Source: Citrobacter enshiensis (GTDB lineage: Bacteria > Pseudomonadota > Gammaproteobacteria > Enterobacterales > Enterobacteriaceae). From it: 64,000 nucleotides of DNA. Below, in pieces: positions 36,911 to 44,910 of the stretch. The stretch covers positions 4,372,839-4,436,838 of the forward strand of contig NZ_CP119862.1 in assembly GCF_029338175.1 (NCBI RefSeq), read 5' to 3'. Within the stretch, counting starts at the first letter, position 1, and each line of letters begins with the position of its first letter. The translations under genes and the position numbers were made by a program. Under the pieces are notes generated by a model. That model had not been told where the DNA came from. It was given only the letters and a program-made list of their open reading frames with translations, and ran no database searches.

Positions 36911-37834
36911 ATGAAACAATTAAAAATCAGAGATTTAAAAATACTGCTGGATCTTGTTGAAACGAAAAGTTTCAGTCTGTCTGCGAAAAATGCTGGTCTG
37001 ACCCAGGCCAGCATCAGTAAAAGCATTGCGGCAGTGGAAGAAACGTTAGGAATCAAAATAATTGATCGGGAGAGTCGCCCTGTCAGGCTAACCGCTTTCG
37101 GCGAAACGCTGTTGCCTCGCATTAGAAAGCACATTATTGAAAATGATGAGCTCTTTGAACTGGTTGAGCATTATAAGAAAGCCCCCTCTGGCGAAGTCAA
37201 TATCTTTTCCCCTTCAGGTATGCAGGCTTATCTTGCAGAAAATATTCTGCCGCCCTTGTTTCAACGATTCCCCGATTTGAACGTAACAATAACAACATCC
37301 AACCACTATAAAGCCGACTACTTTAAAGGCGTAAGTTTTAATAACTCCTGCGATATGCTGATTTCCTATTCTCCACCGCATAATCAGAATCTGATCGCCA
37401 GAAAAGTAAAACGCATACGGATGGATGTGTTTGCCACCCCAGAATTCTATGAACGCCATCCCTTCACTACGCCAGAAGAGTTATCCCGGCATCCTTTCAT
37501 TTTGTTAAGTTCGATGGCGAATAATAGTTATGAAAATGTGTTTGAGTTTGCGAATGCAGAGACTACAGAAGTAAAATCGGTCGCCGTTACGGGAAAACTA
37601 AAGTTTGACAATGTTTACACCGCCATCAATTGCTGTCGGAATGGGATGGGGTACATGGTCACGTCCGATTTACTTCTGAAAGATACCACCGGAATACAGG
37701 CCGTCCTGCCGCCAGAATGGGGCATTTATATTGATTGCTATGTCATTTATAGAAGCCGGAAGAACCTGCCATTCCGTGTACAATCATCGTTAGATTATAT
37801 TATTGAGCTAATGGCTCAGGAAAATAAGCCGTAA
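36911..37834 (+). CDS. LysR-family transcriptional regulator
   Basis: This is a full-length 307-residue LysR regulator. The N-terminal winged HTH is IRDLKILLDLVETKSFSLSAKNAGLTQASISKSIAAVEETLGIKIIDRES. It is followed by the substrate-binding domain (GEVNIFSPSGMQAYLAENILPPLFQRFPDLNVTI) and the CrgA/PBP2-like second half (FATPEFYERHPFTTPEELSRHPFI). It is co-oriented with yiaWV, 94 bases downstream, and may control it; E. coli also has a LysR gene (yiaU) next to yiaV, but I cannot show orthology. The target and inducer are unknown. Confidence 0.9.
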   Translation: MKQLKIRDLKILLDLVETKSFSLSAKNAGLTQASISKSIAAVEETLGIKIIDRESRPVRLTAFGETLLPRIRKHIIENDELFELVEHYKKAPSGEVNIFSPSGMQAYLAENILPPLFQRFPDLNVTITTSNHYKADYFKGVSFNNSCDMLISYSPPHNQNLIARKVKRIRMDVFATPEFYERHPFTTPEELSRHPFILLSSMANNSYENVFEFANAETTEVKSVAVTGKLKFDNVYTAINCCRNGMGYMVTSDLLLKDTTGIQAVLPPEWGIYIDCYVIYRSRKNLPFRVQSSLDYIIELMAQENKP

Positions 37835-37900
37835 CAGCCGCTGACGGTAATGTCATTAGACGCAGGCCTGCTGTTATGAGTGATGAGTACAACGTAAAAC

Positions 37901-38230
37901 TCATTCAAACACCTTTGCCTTTCGGGAGTCGTCATTCACCGCCAGAGCAAATTTCAAAAACGTGTCCCCGATCATTTTATCCAGTTCTACCGCGTATTTT
38001 GTTGGCCGCAGGCAACGTCCTTCCCTTTCAAAAAGTGGCACGGGAAAGTAAGAACAAAAGCGTTTTAGCATAATACTGACTGTTGGTGCCGAACAGTTCA
38101 ACACCACACTGGCATTAAATATCGTCTTATAGCTCATCACCGCAGAAAAGTAGAGTGCAGAATTAAAATCAATGTTTTTCAGATATTCAAAGTCATGTTT
38201 TTCAAGCATATCGATATTCTCAATGTTCAC
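37901..38230 (-). CDS. Free-standing LysR-type HTH protein (no effector domain)
   Basis: This 109-residue protein contains a LysR-like winged HTH: FNSALYFSAVMSYKTIFNASVVLNCSAPTVSIMLKRF, then PLFEREGRCLRPTKYAVELDKMI. It ends about 30 residues later (VNDDSRKAKVFE) where a co-inducer domain should begin. It may be a decayed LysR gene or a stand-alone DNA-binding protein that could act as a dominant modulator. It converges on the intact LysR at 36911-37834. The coding is A/T-rich. I see no remnant of an effector domain in the 66 bases before the next gene. Confidence 0.6.
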   Translation of the reverse strand: MNIENIDMLEKHDFEYLKNIDFNSALYFSAVMSYKTIFNASVVLNCSAPTVSIMLKRFCSYFPVPLFEREGRCLRPTKYAVELDKMIGDTFLKFALAVNDDSRKAKVFE

Positions 38231-38791
38231 TCAATTAGCCTCTCATATAACAACATAAAATATAAGTATTTTAAATGATTGAACAAACAATCATTAACGC
38301 TATGAAGTTATAAAACAAAACCATATACATCCAGATATAGTTAAGTAACGTGGCGATTTATTGCGGAGTCGGCACCAATATTAAGGAATAACTCCAATAC
38401 GCCAGGTTAACTAAACTATTTTGCAAATCAAAACAGTTAGCGCGTTATTAAATACTGACTTAGAAAATTAATACAGATTCAACTCAGGGGCCATCCTGAT
38501 GAATGTTTAAAAGAGTACCAAAACCACAAAAAAGATAAACAATTAAAAGATGCGAAACAGTGAATACTATTATTCCAAAATTGTCATATCACCCAAAACG
38601 TCATCACTAAACGCCAGTTCCCTGGACCAGGAACAGAAGGCCTGCAGCAATTCAGGCGCGAGGAAAATGTCATATCCCTATGAAGAGGGAGCTTTTGACA
38701 ACACGGCACCTTCCCCCACACCGGCTCCACCTCAGGGGGTCCGACGCTCCTCAGGCAAAATTGATCCAGACACATTTTTGCGAAATAACTC
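38231..38791. other. A/T-rich intergenic region before the hemin operon
   Basis: About 560 bases between the LysR-like fragment and the hemP promoter. It is A/T-rich in its first half and contains no gene that I can support. An 81-codon open frame at 38550-38795 has no recognised family and no good ribosome site. Confidence 0.5.
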
Positions 38792-38833
38792 TTGATGCAA
38801 AACTTGATCTTTATGATAATCATTCTTGTTATC
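38792..38833 (+). promoter_or_regulatory. hemP promoter with Fur box
   Basis: TTGATG (38792-38797) and GATAAT (38815-38820) are 17 bp apart. The -10 is the left half of GATAATCATTCTTGTTATC (38815-38833), which matches the 19-bp Fur consensus at 14 positions. Fur-iron would therefore block the polymerase and turn on the operon only in iron shortage. Confidence 0.82.
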
Positions 38834-38857
38834 ATTTTCATAACGGACGTGCCTGGT

Positions 38858-39040
38858 ATGCTTAACACTACGGCAGCACAAGACATTAAAGACACTACGC
38901 CGCTCTCTCCTTCTCGAGCTAAACGCCAGATAGACAGCAAGACGCTGCTTGGCGAAGAGGGATGGGTGCTGATTGAACATAAAGGTCAACATTACCTGCT
39001 GCGCCAGACGCAATCCGGAAAACTGATCCTGACTAAATAA
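38858..39040 (+). CDS. hemP: Hemin uptake protein HemP
   Basis: This 60-residue protein starts [16 protein letters not shown]. Its conserved end, [21 protein letters not shown] followed by [17 protein letters not shown], is the HemP signature. HemP is always the first gene in such loci and in some bacteria acts as a regulator or RNA-binding factor needed for receptor expression. I chose the ATG at 38858, since the frame upstream (hydrophobic [11 protein letters not shown]) lies on the Fur box and promoter. Confidence 0.88.
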   Translation: MLNTTAAQDIKDTTPLSPSRAKRQIDSKTLLGEEGWVLIEHKGQHYLLRQTQSGKLILTK

Positions 39041-39114
39041 AACATTCTATTTCGCCAGCCACCCAGGTCATCCCAGGCAGCCAGCACTTTTCAATGTCCT
39101 CATGGAGAGTTGTT

Positions 39115-41100
39115 ATGTTACGCCTGCAATCTGCCTCTTTGCGCCCATCGCTACTGGCGATCGTTATCGCCAGCGCCTTGCCTGGGGCGGCTTACGCAAC
39201 CACAGACGATATGACCGTCACCGCGACCGGTAACGCCCGCAGCGCTTTCGAGGCACCAATGATGGTCAGCGTTATTGACACGTCCGATCCCGAAAACCAG
39301 ACCGCCAGCTCTGCCGCTGACCTGCTGCGCAGTGTTCCCGGCATCACCCTGAACGGAACGGGGCGCACGAATGGCCAGGATGTTAACCTGCGTGGCTATG
39401 ACCGCCGTGGTGTGTTGATTCTGGTTGACGGTGTGCGTCAGGGAACCGACACCGGGCACCTCAACAGCACGTTCCTCGACCCTGCCTTGATTAAACGTAT
39501 TGAAGTCGTACGCGGGCCTTCAGCGCTGCTGTACGGTAGCGGCGCGCTGGGTGGTGTGATCGCCTATGAGACGGCCGATGCCAGCGATCTACTCCAGGAC
39601 GGGCAAAACAGCGGATTCCGCGTCTTTGGTACCGGCGGCACCGGCGATCACAGTCTGGGAATGGGCGCCAGCGCCTTTGGCCGCACCGATAATCTGGACG
39701 GTCTGGTGGCATGGTCCAGCCGCGATCGCGGCGATTTGCGTCAGGGTGATGGCTCTACCGCGCCCAACGATGAGTCCATCAATAATATGCTGGCAAAAGG
39801 CGCCTGGCAGATTAACGATGCGCAGTCGCTAAGCGGCTCACTGCGCTATTACAATAATGCTGCGCAGGAACCGAAAAATCCGCAGACCATTGAAGCCTCA
39901 AGCGGCAGTAATCCGATGGTGGACCGTTCGACGATCCAGCGTGATATGCAGATGTCTTATAAACTCGCCCCACAAGGCAATGACTGGCTGAACGCCGATG
40001 TCAGCGCGTACTGGTCTGAAGCCCGCATTAACACGCAGAATATCGACAGCACGGGTGAATTCCGCAAACAGACGACCAAAGGTGGCAAAGTTGAAAACCG
40101 CAGCCGTCTTTTCAGCGACTCTTTTGCCTCTCATCTGCTGACGTATGGCGGAGAATATTACCGCCAGGAGCAACATCCCGGCGGTGCCACGACTGGATTC
40201 CCGGAAGCGAAAATCGACTTCAGCTCAGGCTGGTTACAGGATGAAATCACCCTGCGCGACCTGCCTGTTACGCTGTTAGGCGGTACGCGTTATGACAACT
40301 ACCGTGGCAGCAGCGACGGTTATGATGATGTCGATGCAGACAAATGGTCATCGCGCGCCGGGATGACCGTCAGCCCCACCGACTGGCTGATGCTGTTTGG
40401 TTCTTACGCTCAGGCATTCCGCGCGCCGACAATGGGCGAAATGTATAACGACTCAAAACACTTCTCTATCGGCAACTTCTACACTAACTACTGGATACCG
40501 AATCCGAATCTGCGCCCGGAAACGAACGAAACGCAGGAATATGGTTTTGGGCTGCGCTTTAACGACCTGATGCTGTCCAACGACGCTCTGGAGTTTAAGG
40601 CCAGCTACTTTGATACCAACGCGAAGGATTATATCTCCACGTCCGTCGACTTCGCCGCAGCTACCACCATGTCTTACAACGTCCCGAACGCCAAAATCTG
40701 GGGCTGGGATGTGATGACAAAATACGCGACCGACCTGTTCAGCCTCGATGTCGCGTACAACCGCACGCGTGGCAAAGATACGGACACCGGCGAATATATC
40801 TCCAGCATTAACCCGGACACCGTCACCAGCAAGCTCAACGTACCGGTGGCGCAAAGCGGTTTCTCCGTCGGCTGGGTCGGCACCTTTGCCGATCGCTCAA
40901 CGCACATCAGCAACGAATACAGTAAACAGCCGGGTTATGCCGTGAACGATTTTTACGTCAGTTACCAGGGACAACAAGCGCTGAAAGGCATGACCACCAC
41001 GCTGGTGCTGGGCAACGCCTTCGATAAAGAGTACTGGTCGCCGCAGGGTATCCCGCAGGACGGTCGTAACGGCAAGATTTTCGTGAGCTATCAATGGTAA
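39115..41100 (+). CDS. hemR: TonB-dependent hemin/hemoprotein receptor HemR (HmuR)
   Basis: This is an outer-membrane beta-barrel that imports hemin, about 661 residues. The signal peptide MLRLQSASLRPSLLAIVIASALPGAAYA is followed by a TonB box (DDMTVTATG). The plug domain includes VNLRGYDRRGVLILVDGVRQGTDTGHLN, with the heme-receptor histidine. The barrel has the FRAP motif (AFRAPTMGEMY), a histidine in DSKHFSIGN, and NPNL (PNPNLRPE), the hallmark of heme receptors. It ends in an aromatic residue (VSYQW), as outer-membrane proteins do. I preferred 39115 over the ATG at 39094 because GGAGAG precedes it. Confidence 0.95.
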   Translation: MLRLQSASLRPSLLAIVIASALPGAAYATTDDMTVTATGNARSAFEAPMMVSVIDTSDPENQTASSAADLLRSVPGITLNGTGRTNGQDVNLRGYDRRGVLILVDGVRQGTDTGHLNSTFLDPALIKRIEVVRGPSALLYGSGALGGVIAYETADASDLLQDGQNSGFRVFGTGGTGDHSLGMGASAFGRTDNLDGLVAWSSRDRGDLRQGDGSTAPNDESINNMLAKGAWQINDAQSLSGSLRYYNNAAQEPKNPQTIEASSGSNPMVDRSTIQRDMQMSYKLAPQGNDWLNADVSAYWSEARINTQNIDSTGEFRKQTTKGGKVENRSRLFSDSFASHLLTYGGEYYRQEQHPGGATTGFPEAKIDFSSGWLQDEITLRDLPVTLLGGTRYDNYRGSSDGYDDVDADKWSSRAGMTVSPTDWLMLFGSYAQAFRAPTMGEMYNDSKHFSIGNFYTNYWIPNPNLRPETNETQEYGFGLRFNDLMLSNDALEFKASYFDTNAKDYISTSVDFAAATTMSYNVPNAKIWGWDVMTKYATDLFSLDVAYNRTRGKDTDTGEYISSINPDTVTSKLNVPVAQSGFSVGWVGTFADRSTHISNEYSKQPGYAVNDFYVSYQGQQALKGMTTTLVLGNAFDKEYWSPQGIPQDGRNGKIFVSYQW

Positions 41101-41108
41101 TCATCGCA

Positions 41109-41124
41109 CCCCGGTTCGCCGGGG
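41109..41124 (+). other. UUCG-capped hairpin between hemR and hemS
   Basis: CCCCGG (41109-41114), TTCG and CCGGGG (41119-41124) form a very stable tetraloop hairpin 9 bases after the hemR stop and 24 bases before the hemS start. No T-run follows, so it is more likely a stability or processing element than a terminator. Confidence 0.8.
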
Positions 41125-41147
41125 CTATTATCTGGAAGGAAGAGACA

Positions 41148-42176
41148 ATGAATCACTACACTCGCTGGCTTGAGCTAAAAGAACAGAACCCGGGGAAGTA
41201 TGCGCGTGATATCGCGGGTCTGATGAATATCAGCGAAGCCGAACTGACCTTTGCCCGTGTCGGCCATGATGCCTGGAGACTGCACGGTGACATCCGCGAA
41301 CTCCTCGCTGCACTTGAAGCCGTTGGCGAAACAAAATGCATTTGCCGCAACGAGTACGCAGTGCATGAACAGGTCGGCGCTTTCACCAACCAGCATCTGA
41401 GCGGCCACGCCGGACTGGTGCTTAACCCGCGTGCGCTCGATCTGCGCCTGTTTCTGAATCAATGGGCCTGGGTGTTCCATGTCAAGGAAACGAGCGCCCG
41501 CGGTGAGCGTCAAAGCATTCAATTCTTTGATTATCATGGGGATGCTGTACTGAAAGTGTACGCGACCGACAACACGGAAATCCCGGCCTGGAATGACGTT
41601 CTGCATCGCTTTGTCACCGAAGAGAATCCACCACTGGCGCTGAAAGTGGCCGACGCCCCCGCCAGTGCCCCACAGGCAGATGCAAGCACCATTGAAAAAG
41701 AGTGGCGTGCGATGACCGACGTTCACCAGTTCTTCACCCTGCTAAAACGCCATAACCTGACCCGTCAGCAGGCGTTCGAACAGGTTGCTGACGATCTGGC
41801 CTGTAAGGTGCCGAACAGCGCGCTGGCAGGGATCCTCAACGCTGCCCGCCAGGACGGCAACGAAATCATGGTCTTCGTCGGCAACAAAGGATGCGTGCAA
41901 ATCTTCACTGGCGTCATCGAAAAAGTGGTGCCGATGAAGGGTTGGCTGAACATTTTTAATCCGACCTTTACGCTGCATCTGCTGGAAGAGAAGATTGCCG
42001 AGACCTGGGTAACGCGAAAACCTACCGCTGACGGCCACGTCACCAGCCTCGAACTCTTTGCGCACGACGGCACGCAAATTGCCCAACTCTACGGTCAACG
42101 GAGTGAAGGCGAGCCGGAGCAATCGCAATGGCGCAAGCAGATCGATGCCCTTGCGCCAAAAGGACTGGCGGCATGA
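41148..42176 (+). CDS. hemS: Hemin-degrading/trafficking protein HemS (HmuS)
   Basis: This cytoplasmic heme-binding protein has 342 residues and two repeated halves; it degrades or hands on imported heme. It starts MNHYTRWLELKEQNPGKYARDIAGLMNISEAELTFARVG. The proximal heme-ligand histidine is probably in MTDVHQFFTLLKRHNLTR. The second half includes GCVQIFTGVIEKVVPMKGWLNIFNP, the family signature. The ATG at 41148 has GGAAGAGAC upstream. The ATGA overlap couples it to hmuT. Confidence 0.94.
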   Translation: MNHYTRWLELKEQNPGKYARDIAGLMNISEAELTFARVGHDAWRLHGDIRELLAALEAVGETKCICRNEYAVHEQVGAFTNQHLSGHAGLVLNPRALDLRLFLNQWAWVFHVKETSARGERQSIQFFDYHGDAVLKVYATDNTEIPAWNDVLHRFVTEENPPLALKVADAPASAPQADASTIEKEWRAMTDVHQFFTLLKRHNLTRQQAFEQVADDLACKVPNSALAGILNAARQDGNEIMVFVGNKGCVQIFTGVIEKVVPMKGWLNIFNPTFTLHLLEEKIAETWVTRKPTADGHVTSLELFAHDGTQIAQLYGQRSEGEPEQSQWRKQIDALAPKGLAA

Positions 42177-42994
42177 AAAAATGGCTCGCCCTGATTGTCG
42201 CACTGCCGCTGAGCGCGTTTGCTGCCTCGGCAGATAAGATCGTCGCCCTCGGAGGGGATGTGACCGAGATCGTCTATGCGCTCGGGGCGCAGTCCTCGCT
42301 TGTCGCACGCGACAGCACCAGCCAGTGGCCTCAGGAGGCCACTGCCCTGCCGGATGTGGGCTATCTGCGCCAGCTTAATGCCGAGGGGCTGCTCGCCATG
42401 CGCCCCACGCTTGTGCTGGCCAACAGCCAGGCGCAGCCTTCGCTGGTTCTCAAACAGCTTGAGCAAAGCAAAGTAAGGGTGATTACCCTTCCGGATCGCA
42501 ACGATCTCAGCGTCATTGATGAGAAAGTCCAGATCATCGCGAAGGCCACCCACCGGGTTGCGCAAGGCGAGGTCCTGCGAAAAACGTTACATCAGGAAAT
42601 CACCGCCCTGCCAACCGCGCCGCTCAATAAACGCGTGCTGTTTATTCTGAATCACGGCGGGATGAGTGCGATGGCGGCCGGACAGCAAACGGGGGCTGAC
42701 GCCGCCATTCGCGCGGCGGGATTACAAAACGCCATGCAGGGATTCTCTCGCTACCAGCCGCTTTCTCAGGAAGGGGTCATCGCCAGCCAGCCTGACCTTG
42801 TGGTAATCCCCCTGCAAGGTCTGGCGGCTCTGGGCGGTGAAGAAAACCTGTGGAAACTGCCCGGACTGGCGCAAACGCCTGCGGGTCGCCATAAGCAGGT
42901 GCTGGCGGTCGATGATATGGCGCTGCTCGGCTTTAGCGTGCGCACTCCGCAGGCTATCCAGCAGCTACGCAGTAAAGCGGAGTCGTTGCCCTGA
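42173..42994 (+). CDS. hmuT: Periplasmic hemin-binding protein HmuT
   Basis: This 273-residue binding protein of the FecB/BtuF class has signal peptide MKKWLALIVALPLSAFAASA. The usual start of the mature fold, DKIVALGGDVTEIVYALGA, follows. The heme-ligating tyrosine is probably in DVGYLRQLNAEG, as in ShuT/PhuT. It hands heme to HmuUV. It overlaps hemS by 4 bases and hmuU by 1 base. Confidence 0.94.
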   Translation: MKKWLALIVALPLSAFAASADKIVALGGDVTEIVYALGAQSSLVARDSTSQWPQEATALPDVGYLRQLNAEGLLAMRPTLVLANSQAQPSLVLKQLEQSKVRVITLPDRNDLSVIDEKVQIIAKATHRVAQGEVLRKTLHQEITALPTAPLNKRVLFILNHGGMSAMAAGQQTGADAAIRAAGLQNAMQGFSRYQPLSQEGVIASQPDLVVIPLQGLAALGGEENLWKLPGLAQTPAGRHKQVLAVDDMALLGFSVRTPQAIQQLRSKAESLP

Positions 42995-43986
42995 TGCCAC
43001 GGCATATCACGTTCTCCCTGTATACGCTGGCGCTGATACTGGCGCTGGCGACGGTTCTGGCGAGCGGCTTTGGCGCTCTGCGCCTGCCGGTGAACCTGCT
43101 CTGGCGTGAAGGTGATGATGCCTTACGCCAGATTTGGTTGACCATCCGTTTGCCCAGAGTGCTGCTCGCGCTGGTTATCGGCGGTTCGCTGGCGCTGGCA
43201 GGCTGCGTCATGCAGGGGCTTTTCCGCAATCCTCTTGCCGACCCCGGCCTGCTTGGGATCAGCAGCGGCGCGGCTCTCGCCGTTGCGCTGTGGGTGGTGC
43301 TGCCGTTCACCTTGTCTCCGCTGCTGATGCTTTACGCCCCGATGCTGGCGGCGTTCGTTGGGGCATTAGTGGCGACGATCGTTATTTTTCTGCTCAGCCG
43401 ACAGCATCATGGCTCGCTTTCGCGGCTCCTGCTCGTCGGCATCGCCATCAACGCCTTGTGCGGCGCGGCGGTAGGCGTTCTGTCGTGGCTCAGTAACGAT
43501 GCGCAACTCCGCCAGCTTTCGCTGTGGGGAATGGGGAGTCTCGGTCAGGCGCAGTGGTCAACGCTGCTGGCGGTGACCTCTCTGATGCTCCCCACGGTAG
43601 TGATCATCTGGCGCCTTGCGGCCACGCTTAATCTCCTGCAACTGGGTGAAGAAGAGGCCCATTATCTGGGGGTCGATGTCCGCACTGTTCAGCGTATTTT
43701 ACTGGTTTGCAGCGCGTTGCTGGTCGCAGCGGCGGTCGCCATCAGCGGGGTCATTGGGTTTATCGGTCTGGTCGTTCCGCATGTGATTCGCATGTGGTTA
43801 AGCGCGGACCACCGGGCGGTGATCCCAGGATCTGTGCTGGCCGGTGCGTTCTTGTTACTCGTTGCCGATACGCTCGCCCGCACGCTGGTTGCCCCGGCAG
43901 AAATGCCGGTCGGACTCCTGACCAGCATGTTGGGCGCCCCCTGGTTCCTGTGGCTTATTTTTCGCCGGGGAGGACAGCATGACTGA
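42994..43986 (+). CDS. hmuU: Hemin ABC transporter permease HmuU (FecCD family)
   Basis: This 330-residue permease has about 10 membrane helices. It has the family start RLPRVLLALVIGGSLALAGCVMQGLFRNPLADPGLLGISSGA and the GVIGFIGLVVPHVIRM motif that contacts the ATPase. It reads cleanly and overlaps hmuV by 8 bases. Confidence 0.95.
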   Translation: MPRHITFSLYTLALILALATVLASGFGALRLPVNLLWREGDDALRQIWLTIRLPRVLLALVIGGSLALAGCVMQGLFRNPLADPGLLGISSGAALAVALWVVLPFTLSPLLMLYAPMLAAFVGALVATIVIFLLSRQHHGSLSRLLLVGIAINALCGAAVGVLSWLSNDAQLRQLSLWGMGSLGQAQWSTLLAVTSLMLPTVVIIWRLAATLNLLQLGEEEAHYLGVDVRTVQRILLVCSALLVAAAVAISGVIGFIGLVVPHVIRMWLSADHRAVIPGSVLAGAFLLLVADTLARTLVAPAEMPVGLLTSMLGAPWFLWLIFRRGGQHD

Positions 43987-44758
43987 ACGCCTTACAGCTG
44001 AAGGGATAAGCTACGCTGTCGCCAACAGACTCGTGATTCGTGACGTTTCTGTTACCCTTGCGCAGGGGGAATTGCTGGCGCTTATTGGCCCGAACGGTGC
44101 GGGAAAATCAACGTTGCTGCGGCTGCTCACCGGCTATATCCCCCCCGCGCGCGGTCGCTGTCTGTTAGCGGACAAACCGCTGGCGCAATGGTCAGCGCAA
44201 ACCCTTGCGCGCTACCGCGCCGTAATGCTCCAGCAAACGCAGGTGGGTTTCGACTGGCCAGTCGAAACCGTGATTGGGATGGGGCGAATGCCCTGGACGC
44301 CACAGCCCGAACCGTCAGTGATTCATCAGGTGATGCAGTTGACCGAATGCCTGTCGCTGGCGGGAAGACGCTATGCCGCGCTGTCCGGCGGTGAACAACA
44401 GCGCGTGCAGTTAGCGCGCGCGCTGGCGCAACTGTGGCGCGATGGCTCACCACGCGGTTGGCTGTTTCTTGATGAACCGACCTCTGCGCTGGATCTGTTT
44501 CATCAGCAGCATTTGCTCCGACTGCTTAAATCGCTCACCCGGCAGGGACATCTTCACGTTTGTGTGGTGCTGCACGATCTCAATCTGGCGGCACTGTGGG
44601 CGGATCGCATTCTATTGCTGCATGAAGGCCGGATCGTTTCTGAAGGTACGCCCATCGATGTTCTGCAACGCGAAACGTTATCCCGCTGGTACGGCGCCGA
44701 CGTTCAGGTTGGTCCGCATCCCTGCGCCCCAACGCCCCACGTCTTCCTGACCCCTTAA
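43979..44758 (+). CDS. hmuV: Hemin ABC transporter ATPase HmuV
   Basis: This 259-residue ATPase has Walker A GPNGAGKST, signature LSGGEQQR, Walker B LFLDEPTSALD and the H-loop VVLHDLNLAA. It drives HmuTU. It is the last gene of the operon. A 9-bp stem (CCCCTTAAT...ATTAAGGGG, 44751-44779) overlaps its stop and may mark the mRNA end. Confidence 0.95.
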   Translation: MTERLTAEGISYAVANRLVIRDVSVTLAQGELLALIGPNGAGKSTLLRLLTGYIPPARGRCLLADKPLAQWSAQTLARYRAVMLQQTQVGFDWPVETVIGMGRMPWTPQPEPSVIHQVMQLTECLSLAGRRYAALSGGEQQRVQLARALAQLWRDGSPRGWLFLDEPTSALDLFHQQHLLRLLKSLTRQGHLHVCVVLHDLNLAALWADRILLLHEGRIVSEGTPIDVLQRETLSRWYGADVQVGPHPCAPTPHVFLTP

Positions 44759-44779
44759 TGTATCCACCGTATTAAGGGG
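44751..44779. other. Stem-loop over the hmuV stop
   Basis: CCCCTTAAT (44751-44759) and ATTAAGGGG (44771-44779) pair perfectly with an 11-nt loop. No T-run follows on either strand. It probably protects or helps end the hemin operon mRNA. Confidence 0.6.
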
Positions 44780-44910
44780 GACGGTTAACAAATCACGAGA
44801 TTTTACAGGCCGTTAATTATGTTGCACCGGTGCCAGAAAATTCCTGGCGCCTTTGAATTACGCAGCCCATCAGGGATAATACCCTTACGATTCGTGAAAT
44901 CAGGACTGCG

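Noticed and set aside
37901..38230. The LysR-like fragment as a sequencing error of a full gene
   Set aside because: No effector-domain coding is found downstream in any frame before the next gene, and this half of the window reads cleanly.
38550..38795. An 81-codon frame before hemP
   Set aside because: No recognisable family and no good ribosome site; it ends at the hemP promoter. I cannot support it as a gene.
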